64,000 nucleotides of DNA from JAJDNH01 sp964552395. GTDB lineage: Bacteria; Acidobacteriota; Thermoanaerobaculia; Thermoanaerobaculales; Sulfomarinibacteraceae. The translations under genes and the position numbers were made by a program. The stretch's first letter is position 1; each line of letters begins with the position of its first letter. Below the pieces are notes generated by a model. It saw only the letters and a program-made list of their open reading frames with translations, was not told where the DNA came from and did no database searches. This document shows, piece after piece, positions 40,780 to 49,089 of this stretch. The DNA lies in NCBI GenBank assembly GCA_964552395.1, contig CAZKGM010000011.1, positions 1 through 64,000 on the forward strand. The letters are read 5' to 3'.

Positions 40780-41538
40780 CTACTCCTCCACACCTACCCA
40801 ACATGTCCGGGCTCGCACCACCTCGTGGCCGTCGGAGGTGCGGACCAGGCTGTGCACGAAACGGCCTTCCCCGTCGCTGGTCCGTGCGACGACCGCCTCG
40901 AGCGTGTCTCCGACCGCCACCTCGGCCCGGAACTCCACCTCGACCTCGGCCGGCGCGCAGGAGGCGAGCGTTGCATTCGGCGCGCCGTTGAGCACCATGC
41001 GCAGCAGGGCGACGTTGTTGACGTGGTGGTTGACATCGAGGTCGGAGAAGCGGGCGGTAAACTCCGCGACGCGCTCGCCCGCCTCGGCGGAGGGCAAACG
41101 GGCGAAGTCGTCCACCAGGGCCCGTCCGGGCGCAGCCTGCGCCACCCTCTCGATCTCCGCCGGCGGCCGGATCGGCCGGCGGGACGCGAGGTTCAGCAGC
41201 AGCCAACCGGAGGTGGCCACTGCGACCGTTTCGCCCCCGGGGTCGAAGGCGCGGAAGTCACGTATCGCGTACAAGCGGTGCACCCCGGCCGGCCAAGTCA
41301 CGAGCCGGACCACCGAGCCCCATTCCGGCTGGGCGTCGAGCCGTAGGTGAAGGCGCGACAGCACCCACGTGAGCCCGCTCGCCGCCAGCTCCTCGATCGC
41401 CCAGCCGAGGGCCCGGGCGTGCTGCCCGGCCGCCTCCTGCAGCCAGTCGCACAAGGTTGGAACGGCCAGGTGCCCCCGCATGTCGACCTCGTATGCCCGG
41501 ACCTCGAACTGCTGCTCCCACACCGTCGATGGCTCCAT
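40780..41538 (-). CDS. Acyl-ACP thioesterase (FatA-like, 252 aa)
   Basis: The start at 41538 has GGGAGG 5 bases upstream; an earlier in-frame ATG at 41595 lies inside the divergent promoter. Two hotdog domains are present: YEVDMRGHLAVPTLCDWLQEAA near 16 and RFSDLDVNHHVNNVALLRMVL near 167, where the Asp/Asn/His set of plant-type acyl-ACP thioesterases sits. It releases fatty acids from acyl carrier protein in the cytoplasm. It is divergent from the tetR-led transport operon and shares its intergenic control region. Confidence 0.92.
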   Translation of the reverse strand: MEPSTVWEQQFEVRAYEVDMRGHLAVPTLCDWLQEAAGQHARALGWAIEELAASGLTWVLSRLHLRLDAQPEWGSVVRLVTWPAGVHRLYAIRDFRAFDPGGETVAVATSGWLLLNLASRRPIRPPAEIERVAQAAPGRALVDDFARLPSAEAGERVAEFTARFSDLDVNHHVNNVALLRMVLNGAPNATLASCAPAEVEVEFRAEVAVGDTLEAVVARTSDGEGRFVHSLVRTSDGHEVVRARTCWVGVEE

Positions 41539-41588
41539 GCCAGCCTCCCGCACCGGATGGTACCGCAGAGCCACCTTGCTCCCGGGTC

Positions 41589-41635
41589 TTGACATTCGGC
41601 TTGATCGGCCCTATAACATGACCGACTGGTCGGTC
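41589..41635 (+). promoter_or_regulatory. Sigma-70 promoter and TetR operator
   Basis: TTGACA (41589-41594) and TATAAC (41612-41617) are 17 bases apart, an excellent promoter for the operon at 41667. GACCGAC (41620-41626) and GTCGGTC (41629-41635) form a perfect palindrome with a 2-base spacer placed at the transcription start, a typical TetR/AcrR operator. The -35 box lies 50 bases upstream of the divergent thioesterase start, so that gene may be co-regulated. Confidence 0.85.
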
Positions 41636-41666
41636 GGATTATTAGACCGACGGCGGGAGAGGAGCC

Positions 41667-42335
41667 ATGACGCCACGTCCACCACGGCCGGATCTCAGGG
41701 ATCGGAAGACGCGCGCCATCGTCGAGGCTGCCGCGACCGTGTTCGCCGAGCGCGGCTTTCGAGCCGCCAGGGTCGCCGATATCGCCGACCGCGCCGGCAT
41801 CGGCAAGGGAACGGTCTACGAGTACTTCCGTAGCAAGGAGGAGCTCTTCCTCGCCGTCTTTGACGCCTTTGGACTGGGCACGCTCGATGCCGTCGCGGCC
41901 CGCCTCGAGCCTCGTCCGGCTTCGGCCGTGGCATTCCTGCGGGAGTTCGCCGATGCCACGCTGGCCTCCTGTCAGGAGGCGCTGTACCTCTACCCGTTGA
42001 CGATGGAGTTCTGGTCGGCGGCGGCGACCCCAGAGTTCAGAGACCGCCTCATGGAGGAGTTCAAGAAGCTGTACGCCGGCTACCGTGGAGTGCTGGCGGA
42101 CGTGATCCGCGAGGGTCAGGCCACCGGCGAGATCGCGGCCGACGTCGATCCCGACCACACCGCGGCGGCCATTGTCGGCGCCCTCGACGCGCTCTTCCTA
42201 CAGGCCTGGTTCGATCCCGGCTTCGATGCGGTGGCGGCGGGAAAGCACTTCGTCGACGTGATGCTGCGTGGGATGGCCATCGAACCTTCGGCAAACGCAG
42301 CTGGTTCAGAAGAAAGGGCAAGGAACACAACATGA
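41667..42335 (+). CDS. TetR-family regulator of the LolA/ABC/OMP operon (222 aa)
   Basis: GGAGAGGAG precedes the ATG. Residues about 12-60 carry the TetR helix-turn-helix with IADRAGIGKGTVYEYFRSKE. The remaining helices form a ligand-binding domain. It overlaps the next gene by 4 bases (ATGA) and faces the GACCGAC palindrome in its own promoter, so it likely controls the five genes that follow. The adjacent acyl-ACP thioesterase makes a fatty acyl or lipid inducer conceivable. Confidence 0.9.
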   Translation: MTPRPPRPDLRDRKTRAIVEAAATVFAERGFRAARVADIADRAGIGKGTVYEYFRSKEELFLAVFDAFGLGTLDAVAARLEPRPASAVAFLREFADATLASCQEALYLYPLTMEFWSAAATPEFRDRLMEEFKKLYAGYRGVLADVIREGQATGEIAADVDPDHTAAAIVGALDALFLQAWFDPGFDAVAAGKHFVDVMLRGMAIEPSANAAGSEERARNTT

Positions 42336-43117
42336 AGGCTTCCGCACCCAGCGTCTCCATGGTTCTGGCAGCCGCCCTCACCATCCTGGCGGCCTCGATC
42401 CCCTCCTCCGCTGCGGATGACCCCGCGGCCATCGTCAAGGGGGCCATCGACTACTGGCGGGACGTCTCCTCGTTCGCGGTCGTCGAGATGACCGTGCACC
42501 GCCCCGACTGGGAGCGCAGCTCCCTGATGCGGGCCTGGACACGGGGTGAAAAGGACTCGCTAGTCCGCTTCGTCAAGCCCGCCCGCGACGCCGGCAGCGC
42601 GACGCTCAAGGTCGGTGACGACATGTGGATCTTCTCCCCCAAGCTCAACCGCGTGATCAAGCTGCCGTTCAGCATGATGGCGCAGAGCTGGATGGGGTCA
42701 GACTTCTCCTACAACGACCTTGCCAAGTCGGACCAGATCATCCAGAACTTCACCCATCGCCTGGTCGAGACCCGGAAGCAGGGCGGCCACACCGTGTACG
42801 TGATCGAGTCGATCCCGCGCCCCGACGCCCCGGTCATCTGGGGCAAGGAGAGGCTGACCATCCGCGACGATCGCCTGCTCCTGGAGGAGACGTTTTTTGA
42901 CCAGGATGGCAAGCCGGTCAAGCGCTTGCGGGCTGTCAAGATCGGCAAGCTCGGCGGCAAGCTCTACATGACAACCATGCGCATGGAGAAACTGGACGAG
43001 ACCGATCACTGGACCGAAATCACCTACCGCAAGGCCTCCTTCGGGCTGTCCCTGCCCGACGCGCTCTTCACCCTGTCGAACCTGCGCAACCCGCGCCCAG
43101 ACTGGGAGCGGCAGTGA
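42332..43117 (+). CDS. LolA-like outer-membrane lipoprotein-sorting protein (261 aa)
   Basis: A signal peptide (about 1-27) leads to a periplasmic LolA/LppX-type half-barrel: MTVHRPDWERSSLMRAWTRG, LVRFVKPARDAGSATLKVG and MWIFSPKLNRVIKLPF are characteristic of the 'outer membrane lipoprotein-sorting' family (Pfam LolA_like). Such proteins carry lipid or acylated cargo across the periplasm. Co-translation with two FtsX-type permeases, an ATPase and an outer-membrane barrel suggests a lipid-handling pathway. It overlaps both neighbours by 4 bases. Confidence 0.88.
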   Translation: MKASAPSVSMVLAAALTILAASIPSSAADDPAAIVKGAIDYWRDVSSFAVVEMTVHRPDWERSSLMRAWTRGEKDSLVRFVKPARDAGSATLKVGDDMWIFSPKLNRVIKLPFSMMAQSWMGSDFSYNDLAKSDQIIQNFTHRLVETRKQGGHTVYVIESIPRPDAPVIWGKERLTIRDDRLLLEETFFDQDGKPVKRLRAVKIGKLGGKLYMTTMRMEKLDETDHWTEITYRKASFGLSLPDALFTLSNLRNPRPDWERQ

Positions 43118-44391
43118 CCGCCCGCGACGCCGGCTCGCCCCTCTCGCCGCAACGGCCCGGCTTCCGCCTCTACTTGCGGCTGGCCTGGCGCAACTTGTGG
43201 CGCAACCCACGGCGCACGCTGCTGACCCTGTCGGCGGTCGCCTTCGCCGCCGTCGTCCTGGTGTTCATGGTGTCGATGCAGCTGGGAGGCTACGGCGCCA
43301 TGATCCGCGGCGCGATCGGGGTGTTCACCGGCGATCTGCAGGTCCAGGCTCACGGCTACCACGCCAAGAAGCGCCTGCGCACTGCTATCGGCGATGCCGC
43401 CGAGGTCGAGGCCCGAGTGGCGACGGTGCCGGGAGTGACCGCTATCGCCAGTCGCGCCGAGGCGTACGCCCTGGTGTCCTCCGCGAGCCGCACCTACGGC
43501 GCCATGATCGTCGGCGTCGAGCCGACGAAGGAACCGTCAGTATCGACCATCCCGCGCACGATCCGGAAGGGCCACTACCTGTCCGGACCGTCCGCCGACG
43601 AGGCGGTTGTTGGGCAGGCCCTGGCCTCGAACCTCTCGCTCACGGTCGGTGACGAGATCACGGTCCTCGGTCAGGGGCTCGACGGCTCGCTGGCGGTGGC
43701 CGCTCTGAAGGTCGTCGGAATCTTCTCGAGCGGCGTTCCCGAGCTCGACCGCCAGACGGTGGAGATGCCGCTCGCCTCGTTCCAGTCCTCGTTCCTGCTC
43801 GGCGACCGGGTCCACACGATCGTGGTCCGGACCAGCGGCCTCGAGGCGGTCCCCCACGTCGCCGCCGCCATAACTACCACTCTCGCCCAGCACCGCGGCC
43901 TGGTGGTGCTGCGCTGGGACCAGCTCCTCGAGGGTCTCAAGCAGGGGATCGCGATGGACGCCGCAGTCGGGTGGTTCCTGTACACCGCGCTTGTCCTGGT
44001 GGTCACCTTCAGCATCCTCAATACCTTTCTGATGTCGGTCCTCGAGCGCACACGGGAGCTTGGCGTCCTGCTCGCACTCGGCACCCGTCCGAGGTTCCTG
44101 AGCCGTGTCGTGGTTCTCGAGTCGGCGATTCTGCTGCTGCTCGGCCTCGCCTTCGGCACGCTCGCCGGTGCCGGCCTGACCGCTTACGCCGGCGTGCACG
44201 GCATCGCATTCTCGTCGAGCGAGGAGCTGCTCGCACAGTGGAGCCTACCCGCCCGCCTCTACCCCAGGCTGGATCTCCTCTCCCTGACCCTCGGACCGGC
44301 GGCGATCTTGCTCGCAACGATGGCCGCGGCGTTGTTCCCGGCCCGGCGCATCCGCCGGCTCCGTCCGGTCGACGCGATGAAGGCGGTGTGA
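43114..44391 (+). CDS. ABC transporter permease, FtsX/LolCE type, first (425 aa)
   Basis: One N-terminal membrane helix near 38-58, a large periplasmic MacB_PCD-type domain (about 60-270), then three helices (about 290-315, 335-365, 395-415) with the FtsX motif LSVLERTRELGVLLALGTR form (SVLERTRELGVLLALG). This is the LolC/LolE/MacB topology that extracts lipoproteins or lipids from the inner membrane. The GTG start overlaps the LolA-like stop. Confidence 0.92.
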   Translation: MTARDAGSPLSPQRPGFRLYLRLAWRNLWRNPRRTLLTLSAVAFAAVVLVFMVSMQLGGYGAMIRGAIGVFTGDLQVQAHGYHAKKRLRTAIGDAAEVEARVATVPGVTAIASRAEAYALVSSASRTYGAMIVGVEPTKEPSVSTIPRTIRKGHYLSGPSADEAVVGQALASNLSLTVGDEITVLGQGLDGSLAVAALKVVGIFSSGVPELDRQTVEMPLASFQSSFLLGDRVHTIVVRTSGLEAVPHVAAAITTTLAQHRGLVVLRWDQLLEGLKQGIAMDAAVGWFLYTALVLVVTFSILNTFLMSVLERTRELGVLLALGTRPRFLSRVVVLESAILLLLGLAFGTLAGAGLTAYAGVHGIAFSSSEELLAQWSLPARLYPRLDLLSLTLGPAAILLATMAAALFPARRIRRLRPVDAMKAV

Positions 44392-44393
44392 CC

Positions 44394-45620
44394 GTGGCTC
44401 AGCTTGCCCTCCTGCTCCGCCTCGCCCGCCGCAGTGTGCTCCGCAACCGGCGCCGGACCCTGATCATCCTGGTCGCCATCGGCGTTGCCCTATGGGCCAT
44501 GATCTTCTTTGCCGCCCTCACCCGGGGGTGGGAGAACGACGTGGTCCACAACGCCATCTTCACCCTCACCGGCCACCTCCAGGCGCACGCTCCCGGTTAC
44601 CGCGACGACCCCTCGGTCGACCACACCATGAGTACCCCGGGCAGCGCCGTCATACGCCTCCTGGACAACCCGGAGGTCGAGGCCTGGGCCCAGCGCGTTC
44701 GGGTGCCGGCGGTGGTGATGAGCGAGCACGACACCGCCGGCGTGACGCTGGTCGGCATCGACCCCGCGGCCGAGCGCGGGCTATCGTTCATCGCCGACGC
44801 GGTGCACCGGGGCAGGTACCTGGACTCGCCCGACGACCACGGGATCCTGATCGGCCGCGCCCTCGCTGACCGGCTCGGCACCGGCCTCGGCAAGCGGGTG
44901 GTGGTGATGAGCCAGGGCACCGATCACTCCGTCGCCGACCTGGGGTTCCGCGTCGTCGGGCTGTTCGAAGGGGACCGGGAGGCCACCGAAATGGCCTACG
45001 TGTTCGTGGGCCGCGGGACCGCCGCCACCATGCTCGGTCTCGGGGACCGGGTGTCGGAAGTCGCGGTGATGCTCCGCGACCGCCGCCGGCTTCCCTCCTT
45101 CGTGGCGCGTCTGCGCGCGGCCGCCCCCGGCCTCGAGGTCCAGCCTTGGACAACCCTCGAGCCGATGGCGCAGGCAATGGTGGCGCTCGGCCAGGCGTGG
45201 ATCTGGATGTTCTTCATCGTCATGTATGTCGCGATGGCGTTCGGCCTGATCAACACCATGCTGATGGCGGTCATGGAACGAACCCGCGAGTTTGGCATGT
45301 TGCAGGCGCTCGGTATGCGGCCCCGCCTGATCCTGACCCAGGTGGTGTTCGAGTCCTGCCTCCTGCTGGCCGCCGGGACCGTGGCCGGGGTCGGCCTGGC
45401 CGCCGGGACCTTGGCCCTGCTGCACGGCGGCATCAACCTGTCGTTCCTCGCCCAGGGCGCCGAGATGTGGGGCATGGGCAAGGTCATCTACCCGGCTGCC
45501 GCTGCCGGCGACGTGATCGGCGCGGTGGGCCTGGTCGTCGTCCTCGGGGTGCTGTCCAGCGTCTACCCGGCCTGGCGAGCTGCGCGCCGGGTCCCGATCG
45601 AAGCCATCACCAGGAACTAG
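44394..45620 (+). CDS. ABC transporter permease, FtsX/LolCE type, second (408 aa)
   Basis: The GTG at 44394 lies 2 bases after the preceding stop. Topology matches the first permease: helix near 22-42, periplasmic domain, then three C-terminal helices with MAVMERTREFGMLQALGMR. The two permeases resemble each other and probably form a heterodimer on the ATPase encoded next, as LolC and LolE do with LolD. Confidence 0.92.
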   Translation: MAQLALLLRLARRSVLRNRRRTLIILVAIGVALWAMIFFAALTRGWENDVVHNAIFTLTGHLQAHAPGYRDDPSVDHTMSTPGSAVIRLLDNPEVEAWAQRVRVPAVVMSEHDTAGVTLVGIDPAAERGLSFIADAVHRGRYLDSPDDHGILIGRALADRLGTGLGKRVVVMSQGTDHSVADLGFRVVGLFEGDREATEMAYVFVGRGTAATMLGLGDRVSEVAVMLRDRRRLPSFVARLRAAAPGLEVQPWTTLEPMAQAMVALGQAWIWMFFIVMYVAMAFGLINTMLMAVMERTREFGMLQALGMRPRLILTQVVFESCLLLAAGTVAGVGLAAGTLALLHGGINLSFLAQGAEMWGMGKVIYPAAAAGDVIGAVGLVVVLGVLSSVYPAWRAARRVPIEAITRN

Positions 45621-45630
45621 GAGCTCGCCC

Positions 45631-46320
45631 ATGACCGACATCGTTGCCTGCCACGGCCTGTCCAAGACCTACCGGCCCGACTACCTGGCCGTCGACGCAC
45701 TGACCGACATCGAGCTGAGCATCGCCGAGGGCGAGTTCGCAAGCCTGGTCGGTCCCTCGGGGTCGGGCAAGACCACCCTCCTCAACCTCATCGGCGGCCT
45801 CGACTCGCCGACCGCTGGCGAGGTCTACCTGCGGGGCCGCCGGATCGACACCCTCCCCCCGGGCGAGCTGGCGGACCTGCGCCTGAACCACGTCGGCTTC
45901 GTGTTCCAGGCGTACAACCTGATACCGGTTCTGACCGCGCGCGAGAACGTCGAGCTGGTGATGGAGCTGCAGGGTATCGACGCCACCGGCCGCGCCCGGC
46001 TGTCACGCGACATCCTCCACGAGGTCGGCCTCGAGGGTCTCGCCGACCGGCGACCGGCGGAGCTGTCCGGCGGCCAACAGCAGCGAGTCGCGGTGGCGCG
46101 CGCGATCGTGTCGCACCCGGCGGTGGTGCTCGCCGACGAGCCCACCGCCAACCTCGACTCGCAGACCGCTTCGAGCCTGCTCGAGCTGATGCGGGAGCTC
46201 AACGAGCGGCACGGGATCACGTTCATCATCTCCACCCACGACCCGATGGTGATGGAGTTCGCCAGGCGGCGGGTGATGCTGCGCGACGGGCGGGTCGTCG
46301 ACGACACGGTGGCCGCTTGA
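45631..46320 (+). CDS. ABC transporter ATP-binding protein, LolD/MacB type (229 aa)
   Basis: Walker A GPSGSGKTT near residue 42, Q-loop VFQAYNLIPVLTARENVE near 92, signature LSGGQQQRVAVARA near 146, Walker B VVLADEPTANLDS near 164 and the His switch ISTHDP. The Q-loop region and length are typical of the LolD/MacB/FtsE subfamily that partners FtsX-type permeases. AGGAG precedes the ATG. Confidence 0.96.
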   Translation: MTDIVACHGLSKTYRPDYLAVDALTDIELSIAEGEFASLVGPSGSGKTTLLNLIGGLDSPTAGEVYLRGRRIDTLPPGELADLRLNHVGFVFQAYNLIPVLTARENVELVMELQGIDATGRARLSRDILHEVGLEGLADRRPAELSGGQQQRVAVARAIVSHPAVVLADEPTANLDSQTASSLLELMRELNERHGITFIISTHDPMVMEFARRRVMLRDGRVVDDTVAA

Positions 46321-47579
46321 GACGGGCGGTCCTCGCCCTCCTGGCCGTGATGAGCACGACCGCGATCGCTGCCGGCGGCGGACCGGAGCTGCACGGGCAC
46401 GTCAAGCTGCAGTCGTCGCTGCAGCTCTTTCGTCCCGACGACCTCGGCGCGCTGCTCGCCGGCTCCCACGCCGACGACTCGACGCTCGACCTTCGGCTCG
46501 ACACCGTGTGGCGCCGCTCCCGCTGGGACCTGGCGGCGGACGCCCAGCTGCTGGCGCTCGACGGGGACAGTGTCGGAGCCCGCAACAACCCGCTCGGCAG
46601 CGAGCTCGCGGGCTTCCTTCTCGGTGTGCCGACGCCGTCCGACGAGCGCCAGTGGCTCGACCTCAGCCACACGTTCTCCAGCACCGGCTCACGGCTCCTG
46701 TTCGGGCGGCTGGATCGCCTCTCCGTCGGCTACACCGGGGACCGGTTCGTGATGCGTCTCGGGCGGCAGGCGCTGAGCTGGGGCGGCGGCCTCGTCTTCC
46801 AGGTCCTGGACCTGTTCAACCCATTCCCGCCGACCGTGATCGACACCGACTACAAGCCCGGCACCGACATGCTCACCGCGCAGTGGCTGCTCGCCGGCGG
46901 TGACGACCTGCAGGCAATTGTGGTGCCGCGCCGCCCGGGGCCCGGGCGACCGGTCGCCGCCGATGCCAGCTCGCTGGCGGTCAAGTGGCACCACTTCGCC
47001 GGCAGCACCGAGATCGAGCTCATGGGCGCCAGGCACTACGGTGACACGGTGGCCGGCGCCGGCGCCAGCGGCAACCTCGGTGGCGGTGTGTGGCGGGTCA
47101 ACGTCGCCTACACCGCTCTCTCGGGCGGCGGCGGCGCCACCTCTTTCGTCGCCAACCTTGACCGCTCGTGGGTGTGGCGAGGAAGAAACGCGTACGGCTT
47201 CGTCGAGTACTTCCGCAACGGCTTCGGGGTCGACTCCCTCGACCGCGACGTGGCCGCGCTGCCGGTTCCCCTCGTTGGCCGTCTCGCGCGCGGCGAGCTC
47301 TTCAACCTCGGCCGCGACGAGCTCGCCGCCGGGCTCCAGCTCGAGTGGACGCCGCGCCTGACCCTCAAACCGACCGCCATCGTGAACCTCGATGACCTCA
47401 GCTCGATGCTGCTTCTCAGGGTAACCTTCGACTGGCTCCAGAACCTGCAGCTCGACGCCGGCCTGCAGGCAGGCGCCGGGCCTCGCAGAACCGAGTACGG
47501 AGGCGTCCCGGTCAGCCCCCTCGGTGCCTACGCCGCCCCCGGCCGCCGCATCTGGCTCCGCCTCTCCCGGTATTTCTGA
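46317..47579 (+). CDS. Outer-membrane beta-barrel protein (420 aa)
   Basis: The start is TTG 46317, overlapping the ATPase stop; no ATG retains the signal peptide (about 1-19, ending AIAAG). The body consists of alternating short amphipathic strands (LLFGRLDRLSVGYTGDRFVMRLGRQ, TSFVANLDRSWVWRG are within it) and ends in an aromatic RLSRYF, the usual barrel-insertion signal. Such a barrel ending an operon with a LolA-like carrier and FtsX-type ABC transporter suggests the outer-membrane step of the same pathway. No specific porin family recognised. Confidence 0.78.
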   Translation: MRRAVLALLAVMSTTAIAAGGGPELHGHVKLQSSLQLFRPDDLGALLAGSHADDSTLDLRLDTVWRRSRWDLAADAQLLALDGDSVGARNNPLGSELAGFLLGVPTPSDERQWLDLSHTFSSTGSRLLFGRLDRLSVGYTGDRFVMRLGRQALSWGGGLVFQVLDLFNPFPPTVIDTDYKPGTDMLTAQWLLAGGDDLQAIVVPRRPGPGRPVAADASSLAVKWHHFAGSTEIELMGARHYGDTVAGAGASGNLGGGVWRVNVAYTALSGGGGATSFVANLDRSWVWRGRNAYGFVEYFRNGFGVDSLDRDVAALPVPLVGRLARGELFNLGRDELAAGLQLEWTPRLTLKPTAIVNLDDLSSMLLLRVTFDWLQNLQLDAGLQAGAGPRRTEYGGVPVSPLGAYAAPGRRIWLRLSRYF

Positions 47580-47707
47580 GCTGAGACGCCTCCCCCAATC
47601 TACTCGTTGACGCCTCAGCTAACGCTGAACCGGCTACCGCCGTAGCGGTCCGCATGGCGCACCAAGAACCGGTTGTTTCAGACCTCTTGAGGCCCGGCCG
47701 GCGCCCC

Positions 47708-47872
47708 CGTTCGCAGCGAAATTTGCGAGACGGGTGTCAGATGTGCGTTTTCTCGCGCCGGAGCACGTCGCAGGCGTACCTGCAGGTACGTTGGAGACGG
47801 GCGACAAGCGAAAAACGCACAGATGATCCCGTATCGCGGATTGCAGCCGAACGGGGGTGCCGGCCGGGCCTC
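47708..47872. repeat. Palindromic interspersed repeat, copy B
   Basis: Second copy of the element at 1859-2024, same orientation. It is the better palindrome: CGTTCG (47708) pairs with CGAACG (47848-47853), GCGAGACGGG (47725-47734) with CCCGTATCGC (47828-47837), TGTGCGTTTT (47742-47751) with AAAACGCACA (47812-47821), and the centre CGTACCTGCAGGTACG is a perfect 16-mer. It ends 8 bases before the probable Pho box of pstS. Upstream, 47580-47700 has only short GC hairpins (for example GCTAC/GTAGC near 47633-47646). Confidence 0.85.
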
Positions 47873-47879
47873 TTGACAC

Positions 47880-47912
47880 CTTCACACCAAGTTCACATCG
47901 TCGCCCTACAAG
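47880..47912 (+). promoter_or_regulatory. Probable Pho box and -10 element of pst operon
   Basis: TTCACA occurs at 47881-47886 and again at 47892-47897, an 11-base direct repeat as in PhoB-type binding sites. TACAAG (47907-47912), about 9 bases after the second unit, can serve as -10, with the Pho box replacing the -35. It is 70 bases upstream of the pstS start. Confidence 0.65.
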
Positions 47913-47980
47913 GGTTTCGCCGGACGGGCCGGAGTCGCCGACCCGGCACCGGAACAACGACCAAGCAAGGAGACACGACG

Positions 47981-49027
47981 ATGACACGGAGACTTGGCTG
48001 GCTGACGCTGATCGCCCTCGTGGCACTCGCCCTGACGGCCGGAATGGCCGCGGCACAGAAGACCCTCAACGGGGCCGGCGCGACCTTCCCCTACCCCGTG
48101 TACGCCAGATGGGCGGCCGCCTACGCCGCGCAGACTGGGGTCAAGCTCAACTACCAGTCGATCGGGTCCGGTGGCGGGATCGCCCAGATCAAGGCCAAGA
48201 CGGTCGACTTCGGGGCTTCCGACGCGCCCCTGACCAAGCAGGAGCTCGACGAGATCGGGCTCATCCAGTGGCCGATGATCATGGGCGGCGTGGTGCCGGT
48301 CCTCAACATCCCCGGAATGGCGCCAGGACAGCTCAAGCTCACACCCACCCTGCTCGCCGACATGTTCCTCGGCGAGGTGACGAAGTGGAACGATCCCCGG
48401 GTCGCGGAGGTCAACCCCGGCGTGAAGCTGCCCGACCTCGCGGTTACCGTGGTGCACCGCGCGGATGGTTCCGGCACCACCTGGATCTTCACCAACTACC
48501 TCGACAAGGTGTCCCCCGCGTGGCACACCAGGGTCGGCACCGCAAAAGCGGTGTCCTGGCCGGTCGGGGTCGGTGGCAAGGGCAACGAGGGCGTGGCTGC
48601 CTACGTGCAGCGCATCAAGGGCTCGCTCGGCTACGTCGAGTACGCCTACTGCCTGCAGAACAAGATGACCTACGCCAAGCTGCAGAACGCCGCCGGCAAC
48701 TTCGTCGATCCCACCAGCGAAAGCTTCCAGGCGGCCGCCGCCAACGCCGACTGGAAGGACGCGCCCGGCTTCTACCTGGTGCTCACCAACCAGCCCGGCG
48801 CCGACAGCTGGCCGATCACCGGCGCCTCTTTCATCCTGTTCTATAAGAGCCAAACCAACATGGTGAAGGCCAAGGCGGTGCTGAGCTTCTGGGCCTGGTG
48901 CTACGCCAACGGCCAGAAGATGGCCGAGGACCTCGACTACGTCCCGATGCCGAAGGCCGTGGTTGACCTCGTCGAGACGAGCTGGCGCGCCGACATCCTC
49001 GCCGGCGGTCAGGCCGTGTGGAAGTAA
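47981..49027 (+). CDS. pstS: Phosphate ABC transporter substrate-binding protein PstS (348 aa)
   Basis: CAAGGAGA precedes the ATG at 47981. A signal peptide (about 1-25, ending AAAQ) leads to the PstS fold: LNGAGATFPYPVYARWA near 28, GSGGGIAQIKAKTVDFGASDAPL near 58, VVHRADGSGTTWIFTNYL near 146. The phosphate-contacting Ser/Thr/Asp/Arg residues of these segments are present. It is the first gene of pstSCAB and delivers periplasmic phosphate to PstCA. Confidence 0.97.
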   Translation: MTRRLGWLTLIALVALALTAGMAAAQKTLNGAGATFPYPVYARWAAAYAAQTGVKLNYQSIGSGGGIAQIKAKTVDFGASDAPLTKQELDEIGLIQWPMIMGGVVPVLNIPGMAPGQLKLTPTLLADMFLGEVTKWNDPRVAEVNPGVKLPDLAVTVVHRADGSGTTWIFTNYLDKVSPAWHTRVGTAKAVSWPVGVGGKGNEGVAAYVQRIKGSLGYVEYAYCLQNKMTYAKLQNAAGNFVDPTSESFQAAAANADWKDAPGFYLVLTNQPGADSWPITGASFILFYKSQTNMVKAKAVLSFWAWCYANGQKMAEDLDYVPMPKAVVDLVETSWRADILAGGQAVWK

Positions 49028-49089
49028 CGACCGCTGATCGGGGGAGGAGGGCGGCCATCGCCGAGGTGGTTGCCTTCCCGGGTAGGACA

